IMG/VR virus record: IMGVR_UViG_3300035158_000367
Location: 1 to 30,703 of that record
From: a virus
Direction: 5' to 3' (one strand)
Length of the DNA stretch: 30,703 nt
Part shown: positions 11,908 through 20,484 of the stretch, piece by piece
Layout: each line of letters starts with the position of its first letter
Position numbering within the stretch: the first letter of the stretch is position 1
Notes under the pieces: generated by a model
Database searches by the model: none
What the model saw: only the letters and a program-made list of their open reading frames with translations
What the model was told of the DNA's origin: nothing
Translations under genes and position numbers: made by a program

Positions 11908-12594
11908 ATGTTAGGTTGGCACTTTTTGGGGGAGGACAAAAGGATGCAATTTAGTCCAAGGACTGTTGTCGAAACAGGCCAAACCTATACATGCGAGGGG
12001 AAGTTAATCCCCTGTAAAAATGGACTACATGCAAGTCGGAGGATTATAGATGCCTTAAAATACGCACCCGGTCCCATTATATGCCGGGTAGAATTATCCG
12101 GTGAGATCATCTATGACACCGACAAGGCGGTTGCTAGACATCGCAAGGTAATATGGATGCTTGATGCGACTAATGTGCTACATGAGTTTGCCTGTAGATG
12201 CGCTGAAGATGCACTTGCCTTAGTAGGTAACCCCGACCCAAGCAGTATTGCGGCAATTCAGGCAAAAAGAAATTGGATGAAGGGTAAAATTACGGATAAA
12301 GGATTGGTTGCCGCGAGGGCTACCGCGAGGGATGCTGCGAGGGATGCTGCGAGGGATGTTGCGAGGGCTGCCGCGTGGGATGCTGCGTGGATTGCTGCGA
12401 AGGATGCTGCGTGGGCTGCCGCGAAGGGTGCTGCGAGGGATGCTGAGTGGGCTGCGAGGGCTGCTGCGAGGGAGGCTGAGTGGGATGCTGCGTGGAGTGC
12501 TGCGAGGGATGCTGAGTGGGCTGCGAGGGCTGCTGCGAGGGCTAAATTTAATCGTAGGCTTACTTCGATGGTGGTTGCTGGTCAAAGCGGGTAA
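11908..12594 (+). CDS. DUF7666-like protein with alanine-rich repeat tail
   Basis: 228 aa, ATG 11908 after AAGGAAAA. Residues 1-120 match the phage DUF7666 pattern (WHFL, then CKNGLHAS, 'ALKYAPGPIICRVEL', DKAVARHR). Residues 135-212 are repeats of AARDAAWDAA type, encoded by a GC-rich tandem repeat of 12-15 bp (about 12305-12540), expected to form a long helix. Function unknown. Copy number of the repeat is likely variable. Confidence 0.65.
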   Translation: MLGWHFLGEDKRMQFSPRTVVETGQTYTCEGKLIPCKNGLHASRRIIDALKYAPGPIICRVELSGEIIYDTDKAVARHRKVIWMLDATNVLHEFACRCAEDALALVGNPDPSSIAAIQAKRNWMKGKITDKGLVAARATARDAARDAARDVARAAAWDAAWIAAKDAAWAAAKGAARDAEWAARAAAREAEWDAAWSAARDAEWAARAAARAKFNRRLTSMVVAGQSG

Positions 12595-12626
12595 CCATAA
12601 ACCCAGACAGGGAAGGAGTGAGGGAC

Positions 12627-12836
12627 TTATTTTCTCTCCGCGAACTTCTGAGCCGCCTTGCCTCCAAATCCGGCACCTAGGAACATGGTGGTTATATAGG
12701 GAAAGCCACCCCCCGCCTTGAGCTCCAGGTATCCAAACGGAATGGCGGCAAGGAAAGCTAGGAAGCACTGAACCCTCATGGCGCTAATCCTGCCCGGAGC
12801 CTCCTCCAACATCTTCACTCTTTGGTTGTTCGCCAT
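12627..12836 (-). CDS. Small membrane protein of the lysis cluster
   Basis: 69 aa with hydrophobic segments around residues 23-36 (QCFLAFLAAIPFGYL) and 45-56 (PYITTMFLGAGFG), charged ends. It overlaps the holin-like gene upstream in the operon by 53 nt. Small size and two hydrophobic spans fit a holin or spanin-type partner, not proven. Last gene of the leftward late operon, convergent with the rightward operon. Confidence 0.55.
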   Translation of the reverse strand: MANNQRVKMLEEAPGRISAMRVQCFLAFLAAIPFGYLELKAGGGFPYITTMFLGAGFGGKAAQKFAERK

Positions 12837-13242
12837 TTTCCAACCTCGTCTTTTTCATCTGCCAATCGGCATATTTGCGATAGCCAAAGGCTGCTGCTAT
12901 AGCCAAGCCAATGGCTCCTTTGTACCAAGCAGGTGTTTTCTCAAGGGCGGCAAAGCCATCCTCGACATATTTGACCAGACCTGGAATGAAGCACATGACC
13001 ATGGGAATGGATAAAATAAGAGTCCAGAACTCATCCTTCCACGATGTTTCGGAAGCTCGAGCCATTTGTTTGTCCCATTCGATTTCGGCCCTTTCCTTGG
13101 TCTCTTGCCGTTTCATCTTGATTTCGGCCATGCGCGTTTTGTGCTGCTGCTTTAGGGTTTTGCGCTCCTGCCAGCCTTTGACCCAATCGCCTATAAGGTT
13201 CATGCCGCCGCTGGCTATGCCGACAAGCCATGTTGGTAACAT
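12784..13242 (-). CDS. Holin-like protein (3 TM type)
   Basis: 152 aa. An N-terminal hydrophobic segment (LVGIASGGMNLIG), a long charged helix with many Lys/Glu (residues 25-65), then two hydrophobic spans (WTLILSIPMVMCFIPGL and YKGAIGLAIAAAFGY) and an acidic tail. This layout is found in the 3TM phage holins of gene-transfer-agent type. It would form the membrane lesion at lysis. Neighbours are a DUF5675 protein and an XhlA-like protein. Confidence 0.7.
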   Translation of the reverse strand: MLPTWLVGIASGGMNLIGDWVKGWQERKTLKQQHKTRMAEIKMKRQETKERAEIEWDKQMARASETSWKDEFWTLILSIPMVMCFIPGLVKYVEDGFAALEKTPAWYKGAIGLAIAAAFGYRKYADWQMKKTRLENGEQPKSEDVGGGSGQD

Positions 13243-13243
13243 C

Positions 13244-13660
13244 TCACACCCTCACTGACATAACGGTTAATCTAAACTCGACCACGCCCTCCATCTTCGC
13301 CATGAACCGGCGGAAGGCTTTCTTGCTTCCCAATATGGCCCTCACCGGCGGCTGCTCGTTGTTAAACCAGCCCGCCTCGGAGCCGGTGAGCGGGCAGCCC
13401 CGCGTGTTCTTGTGCGTATTGCCCCAGTGGAACCGAATCAAGTCACGCCCCGGTACGCCCGTCACTTCGAAAGTGTCGCCGAACTTGGGAGAAACGACGC
13501 GCTTGCACAAGTACGAACCTTCGGGTATCCGGCTTATGCCCGGCGCATTGTCGCGGTCCGAATCCTCAAGAATAAAGCACAGAATGCGGCCATCCAAGAG
13601 GAGCGTGCCCACGGTCTCCTGCTCGCCGTGTTCAATGCGGATGAGTGTCGCTTCTTTCAT
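13244..13660 (-). CDS. DUF5675 family phage protein
   Basis: 138 aa with the DUF5675 pattern: GTLLLDGRILCFILED, then IPEGSYLCKR, 'IRFHWGNTHKNTRGC' and a C-terminal F-RRFM motif. Members sit in phage lysis regions; a peptidoglycan-related role has been suggested by context, but the activity is not known. The next gene in the operon (holin-like) starts 2 nt after its stop. Confidence 0.75.
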   Translation of the reverse strand: MKEATLIRIEHGEQETVGTLLLDGRILCFILEDSDRDNAPGISRIPEGSYLCKRVVSPKFGDTFEVTGVPGRDLIRFHWGNTHKNTRGCPLTGSEAGWFNNEQPPVRAILGSKKAFRRFMAKMEGVVEFRLTVMSVRV

Positions 13661-13663
13661 TTT

Positions 13664-13858
13664 TCACTTTATGACCATGCGGTCAACAAGGATGGCGATT
13701 ATTCCTATCAGGCTCAATAGAGACGACCCGAGAATCCACATAATAAACTTTTTTATAGCGCTGATTTCCCCCCATTGCGCCTCGATTTGCTTCTCCGCAT
13801 TAACAATCCTTGCTTCAAAGCCACTATGCGCCTTACAAAGTTGATTCGACTGATTCAA
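13664..13858 (-). CDS. XhlA-like lysis-associated membrane protein
   Basis: 64 aa: an N-terminal amphipathic helix (FEARIVNAEKQIEAQWGEI) followed by one C-terminal membrane span (FIMWILGSSLLSLIGIIAIL), as in haemolysin XhlA and similar phage proteins. Start appears to be TTG 13858 because the frame closes upstream and no ATG is available. It overlaps the preceding gene by 26 nt. Endolysin itself is not obvious in the window. Confidence 0.6.
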   Translation of the reverse strand: MNQSNQLCKAHSGFEARIVNAEKQIEAQWGEISAIKKFIMWILGSSLLSLIGIIAILVDRMVIK

Positions 13859-14228
13859 TTTTTTTAGGTTCCTTGTTTTGGGCTTCTAACAATTTCTGTT
13901 GATCTTTGAGCATCTTCACTAGTTCCCTAATAGCATAATCCGGTTTCGGTGATACCGTCTTTGTTTCATCGTCGTAGAAAAGCAACCCATTTCTCAATTG
14001 CTCGATTGCGGCTTGATTGCCTTCCAGAAGCCCTAGTTGCGCCCATTGTATCTCCCATTGCCATACGTCAACGCAAGCTCTAAGCGGCTTTTTGACCATA
14101 GGGTTTTCACGGGTCGGCACATCTCTTTCTATCCACAACGGGCAACCCTCGCCGGTTTCGGGGTCCCACGGCCTTTTAGGGCAACCATCTTTGAATCGAG
14201 GAAGCCCCCTAGTGCATGGCGGCTTCAT
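13833..14228 (-). CDS. Hypothetical tail-region protein
   Basis: 131 aa from ATG 14228, which overlaps the previous TGA (ATGA); a longer start at 14411 would lie inside the preceding gene. N-terminal Cys-containing segment (CPKRPWDPETGEGCPLW) and a C-terminal charged helix (IRELVKMLKDQQKLLEAQ). No family recognised; position between tail fibre and lysis genes. Confidence 0.55.
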   Translation of the reverse strand: MKPPCTRGLPRFKDGCPKRPWDPETGEGCPLWIERDVPTRENPMVKKPLRACVDVWQWEIQWAQLGLLEGNQAAIEQLRNGLLFYDDETKTVSPKPDYAIRELVKMLKDQQKLLEAQNKEPKKIESVESTL

Positions 14229-14521
14229 GGCAAAGCCTCCTGGATGGCGTCGAAATACTCGGGACGCTGAAGCAGATATTTCTCGATGGCATCCATCCAC
14301 ACAGGCTTTTGGGCCTGCAGAAACGCCAGCACGCCAGTCCAACGCGGGTCGTTTTGGTCGATGTAATACGACATGGTTTGGATCAGGTTGGTCTTGGTGT
14401 CGTCCTCCCAAATGCTTACTATAACCGAGACCGACGGCGCACCGATGTCGATGTGCAGATTCACCAGTTCCAGGTGCGTATCTGGCATAGTCGTTGTTTT
14501 CAAAAATCCTTTGATGGGCAT
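14225..14521 (-). CDS. Hypothetical tail-region protein
   Basis: 98 aa, ATG 14521. Beta-rich start (HLELVNLHIDIGAPSVSVIV) followed by helices with many aromatic residues. Tight coupling to the next gene. Not recognised; probably a minor virion or tail-fibre chaperone protein by position. Confidence 0.55.
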   Translation of the reverse strand: MPIKGFLKTTTMPDTHLELVNLHIDIGAPSVSVIVSIWEDDTKTNLIQTMSYYIDQNDPRWTGVLAFLQAQKPVWMDAIEKYLLQRPEYFDAIQEALP

Positions 14522-14533
14522 ACTATTTCCTTT

Positions 14534-14974
14534 CTATGCGTAAGTGTCCTTGGTTGCTGCGATCACAGTCTGATATTTTGGAGTGTGGTTGCCGGTACTA
14601 CCAGCACCCCCGGGATTAGCAATGTCGTCCTCGGTTATAGTATCCCCCCAAGTACCTGATGATGATTGGCCATCGGTAACGTGATCAAGTGGATGGGTGT
14701 GATTTGGCAATGAATGACTATGTGCTGCACTAGGACTATCCGAGCCGCCAGAGCCTATTGAGCCAGTGGTAAACACTATCATGCTGTCATTCGTCCAGGT
14801 AGCCGTATCCTTGGTCCAGCCCACCCAGGCAGTCGATGCTCCTTGAAGCATTTTGCCATTGGCTGGCACTACATCTGTGCGAACGTATTGAAGCTTGTCC
14901 CATAGATCGTCATAGACGGCCTTTTTGGTCGCATCGCCTATGGTACATTGATTCGTGTTACTTCCCCATGCCAT
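14534..14974 (-). CDS. Tail fibre-like protein with His-rich collar motif
   Basis: 146 aa. Contains 'AAHSHSLPNHTHPLDHV' (about 82-98), the HxHxLPxHxH pattern found in the distal parts of phage tail fibres and collar-like proteins, surrounded by Gly/Ser/Thr-rich sequence. It follows the tail-tip gene. Likely part of the receptor-binding end; target unknown. Confidence 0.65.
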   Translation of the reverse strand: MAWGSNTNQCTIGDATKKAVYDDLWDKLQYVRTDVVPANGKMLQGASTAWVGWTKDTATWTNDSMIVFTTGSIGSGGSDSPSAAHSHSLPNHTHPLDHVTDGQSSSGTWGDTITEDDIANPGGAGSTGNHTPKYQTVIAATKDTYA

Positions 14975-14986
14975 CGCATTATCTCC

Positions 14987-16942
14987 TTACCACCAGACCG
15001 AGGCGTTGAGGCTGTCCGGATCGTTCGGGTCCGCGTAGCCGTCGGAATCGCACCAGAACCCCCACTGATTGCGTTGGCTTTCCGTCGCTCCGCCCCAAGA
15101 AGTGACGTCCGCAGTTCCCGTCCAGAAGCCGACTCCGCCACCAAACAGTTTTAAATCGAATAGGGTGAGCCCTACCTGTGCTGGATTCACGCTTTTCTTG
15201 GTCTCGAACACCTCAAAGAACCTAGCCGACCAGCCACCGGCATCGGAAAACGGCGCTCGGGACAGCGTCACTTGCACTTTCTCGCCAAGTTCGCGGGCAT
15301 AATGATAGAGGGACGTGTGAAGATCGAGATGTGGCGTCGGTTCCCTGCACAGAAGAGACAGGCGCTGAGCCACCCGAGTGGCATCAGTCGAATTCGTGAT
15401 GTAGGTATCCATCACGAGTGTTTCGCGGCGACCGTATTTCAGAAACGATGGCGTGTGGGTATGAGTCGCATAGAGATAATTCTCATCCCACGGACTGTAA
15501 TTGTATCCCACCTGCACCTGGTAATAGAGCTGATCCACATTGTCGTCTATTTTGGGATCTGGCGAGGCCAATATGTCAAGTTCGTCAATGGTCTCATGAC
15601 TGGTACCTATGTACGGCTTCCATGTGCGGTAGCGCAGCCGGCCTTGGGTATCGTCGTCGAGAAAGGCGATGTCCGAGCGGCACAGCTTGTCGATTATGTC
15701 TTTTGCTTTGGTCTCCTTGGTCACGGCCACGGCCACCTCTACCTCGGTCTCGTCCTTGCTGTCGCCTATGGCTGAGCTGTCTACGTCGATGGCGGCATAA
15801 CTCAGGATGTTAAAAAGAATATCTTCGACGATGTGCGGCGGGTTTATAAGCAAGTTGCCGCTGGTCGAGCGGTTGTCGGTGGCGCCGGCCAGGGCCATCT
15901 TGACCTTGGTGCTTTTGAGTATGAAGCTGTTCACGGTGAGTGTGAACGTGGCGTTCGACAGGCCCTCGTTGCTGTGGGCCACGGTCTCCCATCCGGCACC
16001 TGCGCCATAGTCGATATAGCACTGATAGAACGAGTATATGTTCAGGTCGGAACACTTGAACTTCCAGGTGTACGGCGGGCTGGCGCTGTTCGCGTCGAAA
16101 CTGGCTATCTCGATGCACACGGGCTCCGGCGCCTCGCGGCTGTTGAAAACGCCGTACAAGTAAGGGATGGCCGCACCCTCCTGGTCCGGGTCGAGATAGG
16201 AATAAACCGAGGTCCAATAGTTGTTTATAGGCAAGGTGCGAAACAGGTCCCAGGCCACGGTACGCGTGTCAAGCTCGAAACTTCTGCGCGTGTGGTCTTT
16301 CTTGGTTATTATCCCCTGCCAGAATAGCTGGTATTCGCTATAGGGCAGATTTTCGCCGCCGACCAGAAGCCGTATCTGCCGATGGAACCACAGCCAGCGC
16401 TTGCTTATCTGGTCAAAGAAACCGTTCTGATTTTTCAGGTTCAAGCTGCCGCCGGAAAGGGCGGCCACGCCCCAGTAGATGTTGGGATTGGATTGCTCCA
16501 GGGCCGGCAGGCCGTCGCGGTCGATGTAAGGTTCGTAATATTGATGTTCTAATATTTTCCCTTTGGTCCCGAAATAAACCCAGAACTCCGCAATCACGGT
16601 GTGGCTCGTGGGATCATCGGAACTACTGAGATGGACGTAAAGCTTGCTATTCGTTTCGTCGTAATACCAGCTGGAGGCTGTGCTCTGGCATAATGCCTGC
16701 GAGGCCACCTCGGTCAGTTCGTCGCCGTCCTCGTACACCTTGGCCGGCACGCGGCGCACCTGATCTAGGGTGCTGTCCTCAAAAGTAATCGTCTCATAGG
16801 CCGAATAGGTCATGTAATAGTCGTCGTTGGCGCCGTCCTGCGTCCACGGGCCGGTGCATAAGATTCCGGGACGGATTTCGGCCAGCATAATCTTTTCCGA
16901 TTCCGGCTCTGCTATCAGTTTTGCCCAGGTGTCTATGGCCAT
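14987..16942 (-). CDS. Tail tip / baseplate hub-like protein
   Basis: 651 aa, ATG 16942 overlapping the previous stop. Mostly beta-rich; residues 200-240 (FWQGIITKKDHT) and 400-580 (VTKETKAKDIIDKLCRS, later DATRVAQRLSLLCRE) resemble tail-associated hub proteins of siphoviruses, where such sequences form the OB/knob domains around the tail tip. The C-terminal Trp/Gly-rich segment (about 600-651) may bind fibre. Position after the tape measure and a tail-tip protein supports this. Confidence 0.6.
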   Translation of the reverse strand: MAIDTWAKLIAEPESEKIMLAEIRPGILCTGPWTQDGANDDYYMTYSAYETITFEDSTLDQVRRVPAKVYEDGDELTEVASQALCQSTASSWYYDETNSKLYVHLSSSDDPTSHTVIAEFWVYFGTKGKILEHQYYEPYIDRDGLPALEQSNPNIYWGVAALSGGSLNLKNQNGFFDQISKRWLWFHRQIRLLVGGENLPYSEYQLFWQGIITKKDHTRRSFELDTRTVAWDLFRTLPINNYWTSVYSYLDPDQEGAAIPYLYGVFNSREAPEPVCIEIASFDANSASPPYTWKFKCSDLNIYSFYQCYIDYGAGAGWETVAHSNEGLSNATFTLTVNSFILKSTKVKMALAGATDNRSTSGNLLINPPHIVEDILFNILSYAAIDVDSSAIGDSKDETEVEVAVAVTKETKAKDIIDKLCRSDIAFLDDDTQGRLRYRTWKPYIGTSHETIDELDILASPDPKIDDNVDQLYYQVQVGYNYSPWDENYLYATHTHTPSFLKYGRRETLVMDTYITNSTDATRVAQRLSLLCREPTPHLDLHTSLYHYARELGEKVQVTLSRAPFSDAGGWSARFFEVFETKKSVNPAQVGLTLFDLKLFGGGVGFWTGTADVTSWGGATESQRNQWGFWCDSDGYADPNDPDSLNASVWW

Positions 16943-17709
16943 CAGCGCTCCTCGCGGAATTTAAGCGAAAGCGTCCTTTTGCCGTATTCCGGATAGCCCG
17001 TGCCCATCATGCCTGCGAGCTTGCCGTACATAGTCATCTCATTTGGCTCATTGTCATAGTCAGCGGCCAAGAAGAAAGATTTGCCCACGCCGACCGTATT
17101 CCACATCTTCTGGAACGCTTCCAATTGCGCTTGCGTCCTCACCACAAACTGCATGTTCAAGCTGCGGTAATTCGCCTCGATGTCGGCCAAAAAAGGGCCG
17201 CACAACGCCTGGCTCAGGATGGACGGATCGTTTAGGTTGTAGCCGTAGCCGTCATGCAGCATGTTGTGCGTCGGTTCGAAGTATTCGCCCAGGAACAGCC
17301 GGCCCATCTGCCATGCGCTGTCAGCATGCACCCTGAGCCGAGCGTAACGATACGAGCTGTTGAGCGCGAAGGTCTTTATGATGCAGGCCGGGTTGCTGTT
17401 CGATGTGGGATTTACGCACCAAGTGAGTGCTTGCGTCTGGCCGGATGCCGGTGAAAAGGACGAGGCGGAAAACTCGAGGTAAAGGCTGTTCGGCGCAGCC
17501 GCCCAATCATAGTTGACCATGGCCACGGCGGTGACGGCCTTTTCAGAACCGAAATCTATTACCAGGTCAGCCACCGGGCTGTCCACCTCCCATACCTTCT
17601 GCCGAAAGGCGTTCTTGATATTGTTCGCAGGGAGGCTGTTGTCCTCGCTCGTAGGATAAAGCGACGCCGTGTCAACTTGGTTCTGGTAAAGGAAAAGGAT
17701 ATTAGTCAC
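16942..17709 (-). CDS. Distal tail protein with discoidin-like fold
   Basis: 255 aa. Residues 28-125 contain the pattern ANNIKNAFRQKVWEVDSP, then VIDFGSEKAVTAVAMVNYDW and 'YARLRVHA', reminiscent of discoidin/F5-F8C beta sandwiches used for carbohydrate or host-surface contact. The C-terminus (LEAFQKMWNTVGVGKSFF) resembles distal tail proteins. It lies between the tape measure and the hub-like gene. Confidence 0.55.
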   Translation of the reverse strand: MTNILFLYQNQVDTASLYPTSEDNSLPANNIKNAFRQKVWEVDSPVADLVIDFGSEKAVTAVAMVNYDWAAAPNSLYLEFSASSFSPASGQTQALTWCVNPTSNSNPACIIKTFALNSSYRYARLRVHADSAWQMGRLFLGEYFEPTHNMLHDGYGYNLNDPSILSQALCGPFLADIEANYRSLNMQFVVRTQAQLEAFQKMWNTVGVGKSFFLAADYDNEPNEMTMYGKLAGMMGTGYPEYGKRTLSLKFREER

Positions 17710-17712
17710 GGG

Positions 17713-20484
17713 CTACCTCCTCGTGTCTATTCCCCGCTGGTGCACCACGGGGGTCCCGCGCCTGCTGGCTTCAAGCATTTTTTCCCTGATTGTCTCTATC
17801 AGTTCGTAGAATTGCCTTCTGTCCGGCATGATCAGGCTGCCGTCGATCCTCAGCAGTGTGTCATAGTAATAGTTATTTATTACTGCCGGCCTCGCCGCCT
17901 GCTCCGGCGTCAGCACCACCTCGCCTCGTTTCAGATGCGCCGGGCCGGTGTAGGGCATGACGCCGCCTTCGTCGAAACTCGGCAGAGCAAGACCGGCAAG
18001 CTTCCAGATGGATTTGGCCGAATGGCCCAATGTTCTGACTATGTTGCTGATCGGCTCCGTGTAATACTTGCCCGGCGTGACCAGATCCTTCGCCGTCTCT
18101 TGCATCGGCGCTCTGATGACGTCCAAAAGGGCGTCTTTCAACTCTTCGGGATCGAACGCTTTCGGCAGGAGCCTACGGAGTGGCTTCGGAATGGCCTTGT
18201 AGAATTTATCGAAAAGCTTCTCAAACGGACTCAGCAACCCCCCGAAGAAATATTCCTTGTCCGTCCAGCCGCCTTCGGTCATGAACCTGTCTTCCGCCAT
18301 TTTCACAGCGAACATTGCGGGCACGGCACGTGAAAAGAAACCAGCCATCTCAGCCAGCGCGGTTATTGGTCCGCCGCCCTTTGTGAATCCGTGCATGAAA
18401 CTCCAGCCGGCGGCGAGTGCCAGCAGGTCGGCGGTATTGGTCCAGTCGATTTTCCGGCCCTTCCAGGTGATGTATCCGCCTTCGTCGTAATTGCGGTTCA
18501 TCGCCTCCAGAAGCGGACCGAACTTGGCGCTGGCCTTTTTGTTCATTACAAACTCGCCGCCCATAGCCCAGTGACGCGTGCCGGGAGTGAACCCGAGTAA
18601 AACATCATCCTTGGCACCCGTGCCTTCGCGTATCCAGCCGCCATGAGGATGTTTGTCCAGCCAGCCGCCTGTGGCCATAAACTTCTGCGCTATAGTGCGA
18701 CTTGCCAGCATAGCGCCCACGCCTGCACTGAGATAGAGGCCGATCTCGGCCAATGCTCCCGGCACACCGCCAAGCGCTGCACCTTGAGCACCCGCGCCCG
18801 CAGCTCCCTCGCCGAGATACGCGCCTATGAGTTTTATTATCTTGTCGATTGCGCGGTTGTACATTTCCGAGGCCAGGGCGCTGGTCCTGCCCACGATGAA
18901 CCGCCCGGTGAAATCGGCAATCGCTCGCTTGGTATCCTCGGCCTCGACGAAGACTCGGGTCATGTCCTCCACGCTGTCCACGTAATTCGTCTTCACGCTG
19001 TCCCACACCGACTGCATGAGGCTTTTGGACTTGTCGGCCTCGTCGATGCGCTTCTGCATCATGGCTTGCCATTCGGCCTCAGTAATCTCGTGGACGCCGC
19101 GCTCTTCCCTCAAATCGGCCTGAAGTCTTTCTACGTGCTGCAGATGGGCCTCGTCCTCCCAAATCTTGTTCCGACTCACCCACTCCGCGTTCGTCTTGTC
19201 TGCGGCTTTGAGGAACGCTTTGTGGGCTTTCTCGCGCTCTTTGAGGGACATCTGGGTGTGCTTTACAGTCTCATCAATCTGGAAGCGTTCGGTTTCGCCT
19301 AAGTCTTTCGCGCCCTCCTCATGGTCTTCCATCTGGTCCATGAGTTGCTGCTCTGCGATCTGCAGGCCCAAGAGTTTGGATTTCAAATATTCGGTGTCGT
19401 CACCAAGACCGAACATGGCCGCAGCCGCCTCTTTTATCCCCCCCTTTCCGGCCTCGGACAATTGTTCTTCGATTAACTGAATTTCGTTCCTGGTTTTCCA
19501 TAACCGAGCTTCAAGTGAAGTGCCAAACATGTCAGCCAGGGCTTTTGTCGTTCTGGTCGTGGTGTCGATGACCCATCCCAAGGCGCCGCCTATTGCTTCG
19601 GCCCATGCCTTGAGCGTGCCCGTCTCTTCCAATTCCCTAATCGTACCAATCAAATCTTCCAGGGATTCGTTCAGCACAGGCATTACTTGTCCAGCAATGT
19701 CACTGCGAAACTGAAACCAGACGTTGCTCAGCCGGTTTATGTTGCGTTCCACCGTGCCGGCGGCATCTTTGGCAGCCTCGCCGAGTTCGTCATGTAATGC
19801 CTTGGCGAACCTAGGAAGGAAATCTTCGGCAACCACCTCGCCCTGCTCGAGCATCTTGCCGAGTTCTTGAGTCGTGACGCCCATTGCTCGGGCGGCAATT
19901 TGGAAAGCACCAGGCAGCCGCTCGCCCAATTGGCCCCTGAGCTCCTCGGCGGCGACCGTCCCTTTGGAGATCATCTGGCCTATGGCGAAAAGGGCTCCTT
20001 CAGTTTGCTCGCCTGAAAGCTGCATGGCCGTCGCGGCTTCGGATACCGCAAGGAAAATGTTCTTGGTCTTTTCGCCTTCAAGGCTGGTCCCCCTGGCCGC
20101 AGCGGCAAGTTTCTGAAACGCGCCGACCTGGCTTTCCAGGGTCAGGCCCAGTTCGTCCGATACTTCCGTCAGCCAATTAACAGACTCCGCCGCGGCTTCG
20201 ACGGAGCCGAGTGCGCCCTTGAGACCGGCCTCGAATCTGCTGACCTGAATGCCGGCGTCAAAAATGCTGTCCGCAAGATTCTTTAAGGTGCGGACGCCGA
20301 AATAAACGCCCAGGATGCCGCCGACTTTTTTAAGGGTCAAGCCTAGTTGAGACGTTGATTTATCAAGCTTCTTAGAGCCCTTGTCCATGTGATCAAAATC
20401 TTGCATGATCCCATCGACAAGTTTTTTTATCTTCGGGCCAGCTTTCGCATCGGCGTCTATGATTAGTTGGATTTTGTATGGCAC
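17713..20484 (-). CDS. Tail tape measure protein
   Basis: 923 aa; start GTG 20484, overlapping the end of the frameshift extension. Residues 60-240 match the tape measure N-terminal domain (AAESVNWLTEVSDELGL, 'SGEQTEGALFAIGQMISKG', EELRGQLGERLPGAFQIAAR). A central coiled-coil region (about 340-500), a hydrophobic Ala/Gly-rich stretch (about 555-605) and a C-terminal part with Gly-rich segments follow. At roughly 0.15 nm per residue the tail would be about 140 nm long. Its order after the chaperone genes is standard. Confidence 0.92.
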   Translation of the reverse strand: MPYKIQLIIDADAKAGPKIKKLVDGIMQDFDHMDKGSKKLDKSTSQLGLTLKKVGGILGVYFGVRTLKNLADSIFDAGIQVSRFEAGLKGALGSVEAAAESVNWLTEVSDELGLTLESQVGAFQKLAAAARGTSLEGEKTKNIFLAVSEAATAMQLSGEQTEGALFAIGQMISKGTVAAEELRGQLGERLPGAFQIAARAMGVTTQELGKMLEQGEVVAEDFLPRFAKALHDELGEAAKDAAGTVERNINRLSNVWFQFRSDIAGQVMPVLNESLEDLIGTIRELEETGTLKAWAEAIGGALGWVIDTTTRTTKALADMFGTSLEARLWKTRNEIQLIEEQLSEAGKGGIKEAAAAMFGLGDDTEYLKSKLLGLQIAEQQLMDQMEDHEEGAKDLGETERFQIDETVKHTQMSLKEREKAHKAFLKAADKTNAEWVSRNKIWEDEAHLQHVERLQADLREERGVHEITEAEWQAMMQKRIDEADKSKSLMQSVWDSVKTNYVDSVEDMTRVFVEAEDTKRAIADFTGRFIVGRTSALASEMYNRAIDKIIKLIGAYLGEGAAGAGAQGAALGGVPGALAEIGLYLSAGVGAMLASRTIAQKFMATGGWLDKHPHGGWIREGTGAKDDVLLGFTPGTRHWAMGGEFVMNKKASAKFGPLLEAMNRNYDEGGYITWKGRKIDWTNTADLLALAAGWSFMHGFTKGGGPITALAEMAGFFSRAVPAMFAVKMAEDRFMTEGGWTDKEYFFGGLLSPFEKLFDKFYKAIPKPLRRLLPKAFDPEELKDALLDVIRAPMQETAKDLVTPGKYYTEPISNIVRTLGHSAKSIWKLAGLALPSFDEGGVMPYTGPAHLKRGEVVLTPEQAARPAVINNYYYDTLLRIDGSLIMPDRRQFYELIETIREKMLEASRRGTPVVHQRGIDTRR

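Noticed and set aside
12220-12768. Minus-strand ORF with Ser/Arg/Pro repeats
   Set aside because: It is the antisense shadow of the alanine-rich repeat of the + strand gene.
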